A stretch of 64,000 nucleotides of DNA from assembly GCA_963805715.1 (NCBI GenBank), contig CAWDVK010000007.1, positions 124,001-188,000 of the forward strand, given 5' to 3'. Shown piece after piece: positions 39,221 through 45,358 of this stretch (the stretch's first letter is position 1; every line of letters begins with the position of its first letter). The position numbers and the translations under genes were made by a program. The DNA comes from CAWDVK01 sp963805715 (GTDB lineage Bacteria > Actinomycetota > Actinomycetes > Streptosporangiales > Streptosporangiaceae). A model generated the notes under the pieces. That model saw only the letters and a list, made by a program, of their open reading frames with translations, made no database searches and was not told the DNA's origin.

Positions 39221-40327
39221 CTAGCCAGCCGCGCCCTCAGCCACGACCGCGGCGACCTCGGCCGCCCTGGCTGCTTCCTCGGCCGCGAATCGCTCGGCGT
39301 CGAGTCGCTCGGCGATCTCCTCATCGGCACGCATGAGCGCCTCGAGGTCTGCCCTGGCCGCGTCGAGCACGCCCATCTCGGCATAGGCCTGCTGCAGCCG
39401 CTCGCTCCACAGCCCGATGTCGCGGACGCACGGGACCAGGCGGCTGAACAGCAGGGACCGGAATGCCTTGTTGTAATCCGACCCCTCGGTCAGCTCGCGG
39501 ATCTCGGCCCGCGGGATGCCGAAGTTGTCCCAGATCTCATCACCGCGCAGCCGGTCCCGCATCAGGTAACAGCCCTCGATCACGAAGTCCTCGCGCTCGC
39601 GCAGCTCGGCCTCGGTCAGCTGGCGGTAGTAGTCGCGCAGCGCCATCCGCCCGAACGCGACGTGCCTGGCCTCGTCCTGCATCACGTAGGCGAGGATCTG
39701 CCGGGGCAGCGGCTTGGTGGTGATATCGCGCAGTACCCCGAAGGCGGCCAGCGCCAGGCCCTCGATCAGGACCTGCATGCCGAGATAGGGCATGTCCCAG
39801 CGCGAGTCGCGCAGCGTGTCGCTGAGCAGCGCCTGCAGCTGGCCGTTGATCGGGTAGACGAGCCCGATCTTCTCGTGCAGGAAGCGGCCGTACAGTTCTG
39901 CATGCCGCGCCTCGTCCATCGTCTGGGTGGCCGCGTAGAACTTGGAGTCAAGGTCCGGCACTGACTCCACGATCCGGGCCGCGCAGATCATCGCGCCCTG
40001 CTCGCCGTGCAGGAACTGGGAGAACTGCCAGGATGCGTTATGCCGGCGCAGCTCGCGTATGTTCTGCGGTCCGAGCATGTCCCAGTACCTGGTGCCGTAG
40101 ATGGCCATCGACTCGTCGGGGACGCCGAGCACGTCGCAGGGGTCGACATCCAGCTCCCAGTCGATCCGCTTGACGGCATCCCACTGCTTGTCCTTGCCCT
40201 TCTGGTACAGCGCGAGCAGTCGCTCCCGGCCCTCGTCGTACTCCCAGGTGAATCGTGATTCGCCGGACATCGGCACGTCCCAGCCGGGCCGCACGGGATC
40301 CGTCGTGTAGAGGTCATGCGTGGCCAA
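39221..40327 (-). CDS. Ferritin-like di-iron protein
   Basis: The 368-residue helical protein has paired metal motifs: a Glu in HGEQGAM, DEARHAELYGRF (ExxH type), a Glu in VLIEGLALAAFG, and QDEARHVAFGRM. This pattern is that of ferritin-like di-iron oxygenases and N-oxygenases related to ribonucleotide reductase small subunits. The C-terminal 40 residues are Ala/Glu-rich and probably a coiled helix. Three perfect TetR-type operators control this gene and the TetR gene upstream. The substrate is unknown. Confidence 0.78.
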   Translation of the reverse strand: MATHDLYTTDPVRPGWDVPMSGESRFTWEYDEGRERLLALYQKGKDKQWDAVKRIDWELDVDPCDVLGVPDESMAIYGTRYWDMLGPQNIRELRRHNASWQFSQFLHGEQGAMICAARIVESVPDLDSKFYAATQTMDEARHAELYGRFLHEKIGLVYPINGQLQALLSDTLRDSRWDMPYLGMQVLIEGLALAAFGVLRDITTKPLPRQILAYVMQDEARHVAFGRMALRDYYRQLTEAELREREDFVIEGCYLMRDRLRGDEIWDNFGIPRAEIRELTEGSDYNKAFRSLLFSRLVPCVRDIGLWSERLQQAYAEMGVLDAARADLEALMRADEEIAERLDAERFAAEEAARAAEVAAVVAEGAAG

Positions 40328-40338
40328 CCGAGCCTCCT

Positions 40339-40353
40339 ACGTACGCCGTACGT
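40339..40353 (-). promoter_or_regulatory. TetR operator 1 upstream of the ferritin-like gene
   Basis: Perfect palindrome ACGTAC-GCC-GTACGT, 12 bases before the start codon, so a bound repressor would block initiation. Confidence 0.85.
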
Positions 40354-40373
40354 CCCGCTGGCCCGAGCCAAGC

Positions 40374-40388
40374 ACGTACGTTGTACGT
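40374..40388 (-). promoter_or_regulatory. TetR operator 2 upstream of the ferritin-like gene
   Basis: Perfect palindrome ACGTAC-GTT-GTACGT. Its centre is 35 bases from operator 1, near the expected promoter. Confidence 0.85.
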
Positions 40389-40452
40389 CTGTCAATGCGG
40401 CCGGCCCGCCGTCAGCGCGCCGCGCAGCGGCCGGGCCGTGCCCGCCCCCAGC

Positions 40453-40500
40453 GCCGTCCCCGCCCGGGGCCGTCCCCGCCCGGGGCCGTCCCCGCCCGGG
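40453..40500 (+). repeat. Three 16-nt tandem repeats
   Basis: Three identical copies of GCCGTCCCCGCCCGGG lie just beyond the 3' end of the TetR gene. They can fold into GC-rich hairpins and may help end its transcript. Confidence 0.9.
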
Positions 40501-40521
40501 GCCGTGCTACCGGTGTGGCGG

Positions 40522-41175
40522 CTAACCGCGCTGGTCAGCTGGCCGCAGCGCGGCGACGGCGTGCACCAGCAGATCCAGCCCGAACTCGAAGTCGGCGTCG
40601 TGATCCTGCTGCGTCAGCTCCGCGGCCAGGTAGCTGACCTGCGGGAAGCCGGGCGGGCCTGGCAGCGGCCGGGCGCAGTCATCCGCGCTCTGGCCGGCTC
40701 CGCCCGCGGCGAGGCCCGGGCTCGGCGAGACGCCCACCTCGCGCAGCAGCGACCCCATGATGTAGGCCACGAAGGCGCGCACGATCTGCACCGCCTCGGT
40801 CCCGCCGAAACCGGCCTCGTGCAGCGTGGCCAGCGCGTGCTCGACCGGCCGCAGCCGTGTCGGTGAGGTGGCAGGCCGCCCGACCACCAGCATCGTGCAT
40901 CGCGGGTAGGCCCGCGCGATCTGGCGGAATGCCCGGGCCTGCGCCCGGACCTGGTCCTCCCAGCTGGCGCCGGGAACGGTGCTGAAGTCGATGCCCGACA
41001 TCACCCGGTCGGCGACGTGGTCGAGCAGCGCCGCCTTGCTTGGCACGTGGTTGTACAGCGACATGACGCCGCAGCCCAGCTCGGCGGCGATCCGGCGCAT
41101 CGATACCGCCTCGGCCCCGGCCTGCTCGATCAGGTCCACGGCGGCGGTCACGATCCGCTCGCGGGTCAGCTGCAT
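40522..41175 (-). CDS. TetR-family repressor
   Basis: The 217-residue regulator has an N-terminal TetR helix-turn-helix (RERIVTAAVDLIEQAGAEAVSMRRIAAELGCGVMSLYNHVPSKAALLDHVAD, residues 4-55). A C-terminal domain of the tetracycline-repressor type follows (residues 75-210). The ATG at 41175 is chosen because its promoter region holds a perfect operator, and longer forms would translate through it. The gene runs in the same direction as the ferritin-like gene, and shared operators imply repression of both. Confidence 0.9.
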   Translation of the reverse strand: MQLTRERIVTAAVDLIEQAGAEAVSMRRIAAELGCGVMSLYNHVPSKAALLDHVADRVMSGIDFSTVPGASWEDQVRAQARAFRQIARAYPRCTMLVVGRPATSPTRLRPVEHALATLHEAGFGGTEAVQIVRAFVAYIMGSLLREVGVSPSPGLAAGGAGQSADDCARPLPGPPGFPQVSYLAAELTQQDHDADFEFGLDLLVHAVAALRPADQRG

Positions 41176-41182
41176 ACGCTCA

Positions 41183-41197
41183 ACGTACACCGTACGT
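41183..41197 (-). promoter_or_regulatory. TetR operator 3 upstream of the repressor gene
   Basis: Perfect palindrome ACGTAC-ACC-GTACGT, 7 bases before the ATG of the TetR gene. It fits autorepression, and possibly a leaderless transcript. Confidence 0.85.
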
Positions 41198-41319
41198 GCC
41201 AGGGCGGATCCCCGGCCGCGGGCGGCGCAGGGCACGGAACGGTTCCGGCAACCGGATCGTAATGGTCACCAGGCGGGGTGCGCGCGCGCGAGGCCCGGCC
41301 GGGCTCATACGGTATGTGC

Positions 41320-41565
41320 ATGGATGACAAGCAGATCCTCGGCCGCATTGACGAGCTGATCAAGACCGAACACGAGCTCCGGCAGAAGCTAGCGGCGGGT
41401 GAGCTTTCCAGCACTGAGGAACAGGCCCGGCTGAAGACGGCCGAGATCGCGCTCGACCAGTACTGGGATCTGCTGCGGCAGCGGCGGGCCCGGCGAGAGT
41501 TCGGGGTGGACCCTGGCGGCGCCGAGGAGCGCCCGGAGACCGAGGTGGAGGACTACCTCCAGTAG
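41320..41565 (+). CDS. DUF2630 family protein
   Basis: The 81-residue protein begins MDDKQILGRIDELIKTEHELRQKL and contains LDQYWDLLRQRRARREFG, the pattern of the DUF2630 family of small actinobacterial helical proteins of unknown role. ATGs at 41314 and 41320 are both possible; 41320 matches family N-termini. It ends in an acidic tail. Confidence 0.8.
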   Translation: MDDKQILGRIDELIKTEHELRQKLAAGELSSTEEQARLKTAEIALDQYWDLLRQRRARREFGVDPGGAEERPETEVEDYLQ

Positions 41566-41662
41566 CGGCTCAGTACGCTTTGAGCGGCACGAACCGGTGG
41601 CACGAACCGGGTGGCACGGGCGACCGCTGCCAGGTGAGGACTGCGACGCTGGGGAGCACGGC

Positions 41663-42469
41663 ATGCGCATCGCAAGGTTTGCGTACGGCGACGAGGTGCG
41701 CTACGGCCTGGTGAGCGGGGACGGCGCTCGGGCCGCGGGCCCGGCCGGCGGGCTGAGCGTGGCCGAGATCGCCGGTCATCCGTTCGGCGTGGGCGACGAT
41801 GTCCGGCTCACCGGCAGCACGTTCCCGGTCGCCGACGTGCGCCTGCTCGCGCCGGTGCTGCCCAGCAAGATCGTCGCCGTCGGCCGGAACTACGCCGAGC
41901 ACGCGCGCGAGCTCGGCAACGAGCCGCCCGCCGAACCGCTGCTCTTCCTGAAGCCCTCCACCTCGGTCATCGGGCCGGGGGATGCTGTCGTCCGCCCGGT
42001 CAGGCTGTCCGAGCGGGTCGATTACGAGGGCGAGCTGGCCGTGGTGATCGGCCGGCTGTGCCGGCACGTCCCGCGGAGCCGGGCCAGGGATGTCATCTTC
42101 GGCTACGCCTGCGCCAACGATGTCACTGCCCGCGACCTGCAGGCCAGGGACGGGCAGTGGACGAGGGCCAAGGGGTTCGACACGTTCTGCCCGCTCGGGC
42201 CCTGGATCGAGACCGACCTCGACCCGTCCGACCTCGAGCTCACCACCACCGTGAACGGCGAGGTGAAGCAGAACGCGCGCACCTCCCTGCTGATGCACGA
42301 CATCAGCGTGCTGATCAGCTATGTCAGTGCGGTGATGACGCTGCTGCCGGGGGATGTGCTGCTGACCGGCACCCCCGCTGGTGTCGGGCCGCTGCAGGCG
42401 GGCGATGACGTATCAGTCACCATTTCCGGCATCGGAACGCTCAGCAACAGGGTGACTGACGAGGACTAG
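41663..42469 (+). CDS. Fumarylacetoacetate hydrolase-family protein
   Basis: The 268-residue FAH-fold enzyme has KIVAVGRNYAEHARELGNEPPAEPLLFLKPSTSVIGPGDAV followed by DYEGELAVVIG (metal-binding Glu residues). FGYACANDVTARDLQARDGQW, the Lys in TRAKGFDTFCPLGPWI, and GDVLLTGTPAGVGPL complete the active site. Members hydrolyse or decarboxylate 2-keto diacids, and the exact substrate is open. GAGCACGGC precedes the ATG. In many actinomycetes gltX lies between this gene and the tRNA pair that follows; here it does not. Confidence 0.9.
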   Translation: MRIARFAYGDEVRYGLVSGDGARAAGPAGGLSVAEIAGHPFGVGDDVRLTGSTFPVADVRLLAPVLPSKIVAVGRNYAEHARELGNEPPAEPLLFLKPSTSVIGPGDAVVRPVRLSERVDYEGELAVVIGRLCRHVPRSRARDVIFGYACANDVTARDLQARDGQWTRAKGFDTFCPLGPWIETDLDPSDLELTTTVNGEVKQNARTSLLMHDISVLISYVSAVMTLLPGDVLLTGTPAGVGPLQAGDDVSVTISGIGTLSNRVTDED

Positions 42470-42592
42470 CTGGCCGTACGCCAGGACCGGTCCGACCGCC
42501 CGCGGCAGCATCGCCCTGATGCGGGCTGCCGTTCGCCACTGCCCGCCGGGTTCGGCTACACTGCACTGGCGCGCGGGCAACGTCCGCGCCGG

Positions 42593-42664
42593 TGGGGTAT
42601 GGGGTAATTGGCAGCCCGACGGGTTCTGGCCCCGTTAGTCTAGGTTCGAGTCCTGGTACCCCAG
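42593..42664 (+). tRNA. tRNA-Gln (CTG anticodon)
   Basis: The acceptor stem TGGGGTA pairs with TACCCCA. The anticodon stem ACGGG/CCCGT encloses TTCTGGC, giving anticodon CTG (reads CAG). The T-loop GGTTCGAGTCC is normal, the discriminator is G, and CCA is not encoded. Confidence 0.97.
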
Positions 42665-42670
42665 CTTCTT

Positions 42671-42729
42671 CGGGTCACCGGCGGAGCCGCTGCCTGAGGC
42701 AGGCGGCACCGTGGCGGTGACCCGTTTTT
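42671..42729 (+). terminator. Rho-independent terminator after tRNA-Gln
   Basis: CGGGTCACCG pairs with CGGTGACCCG and is followed by five T. It also lies just past the 3' end of the minus-strand GlsB-like gene. Confidence 0.9.
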
Positions 42730-42744
42730 GCTGCCAGCGGGCGA

Positions 42745-43038
42745 TCAGATCCAGCGGTGGCGGCGCCGTGTCCGGCCCCGCTCCGTTCCGGTGACCCGCA
42801 GGATCAGCAGGACGACGACCGCGCCGAGGATGGAGCCGATGATCCCGGCGGTGGCCAGGTGGTTCTCGATCCTGTGGTACTCGATCAGCTGCTCCAGGAA
42901 GCCGCCCACGAAAGAGCCGACGATGCCGAGCAGGATGGTGGCCAGGATCCCGATGTTGTCGCGCCCCGGCACGAGCAGCCGTGCGATGAGGCCGACGATG
43001 AGCCCGATGACGATCATAAGGACAATGAATGTCAGCAT
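42745..43038 (-). CDS. GlsB/YeaQ/YmgE-family small membrane protein
   Basis: The 97-residue protein has three hydrophobic helices: LTFIVLMIVIGLIVGLIARLLVPG, GILATILLGIVGSFVGGFL and AGIIGSILGAVVVLLIL. Gly-rich packing and RLLVPGRDNIG after the first helix are typical of this transglycosylase-associated, stress-linked family. It ends in a very basic tail (RGRTRRRHRW). Function beyond stress association is unknown. Confidence 0.9.
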   Translation of the reverse strand: MLTFIVLMIVIGLIVGLIARLLVPGRDNIGILATILLGIVGSFVGGFLEQLIEYHRIENHLATAGIIGSILGAVVVLLILRVTGTERGRTRRRHRWI

Positions 43039-43301
43039 GCGGCGCAGGTACCTCGTTTGACGGCGATTATGCGAATGGCGAGGGCGGCACCGGGTCCATT
43101 TCGCTGCCTGGCCAGGATCAGGACGGCCGGCGGCGGCCCGGGCCGGGTTTGGCGGGACTCGCCGTCGTGCGCTAGCCTGGGTCACCGCTGGGGATGGCAG
43201 TTTCCGCCCGCCTGAGGGAGTTCGGGGCGCCCGCCTCAGTGGATCCTCCTCAGGATTGGAACCGGATAGCCAGCACGGGCCTTCCGGTTCGGACAGTGCC
43301 T

Positions 43302-43377
43302 GGCCCCGTCGTCTAGCGGCCCAGGACGCCGCCCTCTCAAGGCGGTAGCGCCGGTTCAAATCCGGTCGGGGCTACCA
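43302..43377 (+). tRNA. tRNA-Glu (CTC anticodon), CCA encoded
   Basis: The acceptor stem GGCCCCG pairs with CGGGGCT (first pair G-U). The anticodon stem CCGCC/GGCGG encloses CTCTCAA, giving CTC (reads GAG). The T-arm is CCGGTTCAAATCCGG, and ACCA closes the 3' end. The first-pair G-U wobble is slightly unusual. Confidence 0.96.
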
Positions 43378-43390
43378 GGGAGACTGGGAA

Positions 43391-43432
43391 GCCAGAGGCC
43401 CGGTGACCAGTCATGGTCACCGGGCCTCTGGC
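43391..43432 (+). terminator. 18-bp perfect hairpin after tRNA-Glu
   Basis: GCCAGAGGCCCGGTGACC and its exact complement enclose AGTCAT. It lies between tRNA-Glu and the converging LysM gene, so it can serve both. Confidence 0.85.
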
Positions 43433-43449
43433 CATCTCGGCCGCCGCAG

Positions 43450-44271
43450 CTAGCAGCCGTCGTAGGCGCCCCACGGCGAGGTGCCGTCCTCGGCGTAGAG
43501 CTTCTCGAACGCGGCGTTCTGCTCGGCCACGGGCGCGTTCTCCGGCAGCCCGGAGTAGCCCAGCGATGCCCAGGTGGAGGGCAGGAAGCCGTACAGCCCG
43601 CCGGCGCCGCTGCTCGGGTTCACCGCGGTCGGGTCCCCGCCGCTCTCGCGCGATATGACGCAGGCCTGGAAGCTGCCGGGAGCGCCCGAGTAGGAGGCGG
43701 CAGCGGCCTGGACCGGAGCCGGCGCGGGATCGGCCTGAGCCGGCGCTGGATCGGCCTGAGCTGGCGCTGGCACCGCGTGCCGCGGCTGGTAGTCAGCAGC
43801 AGTCTGCGCCGCCGGTACCGGAGGCGCGAGCTGCGCGGGCGCGTCGGGTATCCGGGCGGGCTTGGCCGGAACGGCCAGCACCTGGCCGGCTTCGATGACG
43901 TCCGCCCAGCGGACGTGGGTCTTGTTGGCCCAGTAGAGCACCGGCCACGCGGCCGCATCGTGATAGACGCGGCCGGCGATCGCGGACAGCGAGTCGCCCG
44001 GCCGGACGGTGTAGGAGGCGGGAGCGGCGGCGGCTGCCCGCTTGCGCGGCGCTGCCTGCCGGGCAGCGGACAGCAGCTGCGCCGCGGACGGGCCCCGCTG
44101 GAAGGCAGCGGGCAGGACCGCGGTGTGCTCCGCGGCTGGCCCGGCGGCTGCCAGCGCCGGGGCCTGCTGGGACAGCAAACAAGCCGCGGCCACGCCAGCC
44201 AGCGTGGGGGCGGCGGCAATCGTTGCTCCATGCGGGAGCCGGACGCGTGATGGCTTACTGTGGTGGCCCAA
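43450..44271 (-). CDS. Secreted LysM protein with Rpf/transglycosylase-like end
   Basis: The 273-residue exported wall protein has a signal region GHHSKPSRVRLPHGATIAAAPTLAGVAAACLL with cut near APALA. A LysM domain follows (YTVRPGDSLSAIAGRVYHDAAAWPVLYWANKTHVRWADVIEAGQVLAVP, about residues 86-135), then an Ala/Pro/Gln linker. The C-terminal transglycosylase-like domain is CVISRESGGDPTAVNPSSGAGGLYGFLPSTWASLGYSG, with Glu in SRESGG as probable catalyst and a final Cys. The TTG at 44271 is preferred because GAAAGGAG lies 5 bases upstream and it gives the usual MG-HSKP start; the GTG at 44301 lies beyond that RBS. It probably cleaves peptidoglycan. Confidence 0.85.
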   Translation of the reverse strand: MGHHSKPSRVRLPHGATIAAAPTLAGVAAACLLSQQAPALAAAGPAAEHTAVLPAAFQRGPSAAQLLSAARQAAPRKRAAAAAPASYTVRPGDSLSAIAGRVYHDAAAWPVLYWANKTHVRWADVIEAGQVLAVPAKPARIPDAPAQLAPPVPAAQTAADYQPRHAVPAPAQADPAPAQADPAPAPVQAAAASYSGAPGSFQACVISRESGGDPTAVNPSSGAGGLYGFLPSTWASLGYSGLPENAPVAEQNAAFEKLYAEDGTSPWGAYDGC

Positions 44272-44711
44272 AGGGCTCCTTTCCGAATAGTGCGCGCTCA
44301 CCGGGAAGGCCGCACGGGGGGCGGGCGGCCTTCGGAGCGCCTGACATTGGGCGAGCCTAACGAGGCTTGCCCGGCTTATCAGTTAAACGGCGCACAAAAT
44401 CCCAAAACGGCCGCCAGGTGCTAAACTTCGCCGCCGCTCACCGCATGATGGCGGCTGACCTGCACTTCTGGGGACCCGCTGGCTCCCGGTCAGCGCCGAG
44501 ATCCTGCTCGCCCGGACCCTGCGCTGGCGCTCGGCCGGGGGGCGGCCCGATGGGCCGGACGGGCTAGCCGGCCATGTCAGCAGATGAGCCAGCCACGACC
44601 GGCTGCCGTCCTGGCACAGATCGGCAGCCGGGCAAATTCTGGCGGCCGGCAGGCGAGACTGGTAGCGGCAGGTTGTGGCGGCGGCGCAGTGCGCGGATCG
44701 GAGGTCAGCAG
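44272..44711. promoter_or_regulatory. Divergent leader region between the LysM gene and VOC gene
   Basis: The 440 bases hold no supported gene. On the minus strand, the LysM transcript would carry a strong hairpin at 44305-44333 (GAAGGCCGC/GCGGCCTTC) and a second at about 44352-44375 (GGGCAAGCC/GGCTCGCCC, one mismatch). Related rpf genes often have c-di-AMP riboswitches, but I could not match that consensus here. An AT-rich stretch at 44380-44415 may hold the promoter. Confidence 0.4.
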
Positions 44712-45128
44712 ATGGCACAGGGTGCCCGGCTCGGCTCGGTGGTCATGTTCGTGCACGACCTGGGCAGGTCGGTGGACTTCTACGCCAACGTCCTCCGGCT
44801 GGAGGTCGCTGATAGCAGCCCGACCGCGGCCCTGCTGACGAGCGCAGCAGGCACGCAGCTGATCTTGCGTGCCATGGGCAGCGGCGCCGCTCATGCGCTG
44901 GGGACCGTCGGCGTCCAGTACGTCGTCTGGACCGCGGCGGGGCAGGACGACCTGAACCGGTGCGAGCGGGCGCTGACGGAGCGCTCGGCCCACCGTGCTA
45001 CCCGCCGGGCCGGCCCGGCCGTGGTGGTCGAAGGGCGGGACCCGGACGACATCGTCCTGATGATTAGCTATCCCGGCCCGGACGAGGTGCCGATGCGCGA
45101 GCTCCCGTCCCGGATCTACGGATGGTGA
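44712..45128 (+). CDS. VOC-family protein
   Basis: The 138-residue protein has the VOC repeat pattern: LGSVVMFVHDLGRSVDFYANVLRLEVADSSPTAALLTSAAGTQLILR first, then VQYVVWTAAGQDDLNRCERALTE and VEGRDPDDIVLMISYPGP. The usual late DPDGN is altered to DPDDI, so it may lack a standard metal site. RBS GGAGG lies 8 bases before the ATG at 44712, which excludes the longer N-terminus. It overlaps the truncated HAD frame by 7 bases. Confidence 0.78.
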   Translation: MAQGARLGSVVMFVHDLGRSVDFYANVLRLEVADSSPTAALLTSAAGTQLILRAMGSGAAHALGTVGVQYVVWTAAGQDDLNRCERALTERSAHRATRRAGPAVVVEGRDPDDIVLMISYPGPDEVPMRELPSRIYGW

Positions 45129-45358
45129 CGGGAGCGCGGGACACGGGGGCAGCTCACGGGCGATCACCCTCGATAGCCATCGCGGCGCCTGCCGGGGCGG
45201 CGGTCTTCGAGGATGCGCTGGCCGGGGTGGAAGCCGGCCGGGCCGGCGGATTCGGCTACGTGGTCGGGGTCGACCGGACCGGGCAGGCGGAGGCGCTGAA
45301 GGAGCACGGGGCGGATATCGTCGTGGCGGATCTCGCCGAGCTGCCGGACCGCGCGTGA
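45122..45358 (+). pseudogene. Remnant of a HAD beta-phosphoglucomutase-like gene (C-terminus only)
   Basis: The last 55 residues (AAVFEDALAGVEAGRAGGFGYVVGVDRTGQAEALKEHGADIVVADLAEL) are the motif-IV end of HAD phosphatases and beta-phosphoglucomutases. The roughly 170 preceding residues, including the nucleophile Asp and cap domain, are absent; the first 20 residues here match nothing. Beta-phosphoglucomutase normally precedes and works with the GH65 phosphorylase. The GTGA overlap with the GH65 gene is intact, so the deletion removed only the front. Confidence 0.75.

Noticed and set aside
44272..44400. Classical c-di-AMP (ydaO) riboswitch before the LysM gene
   Set aside because: Hairpins are present, but I could not match the conserved core of that riboswitch class.
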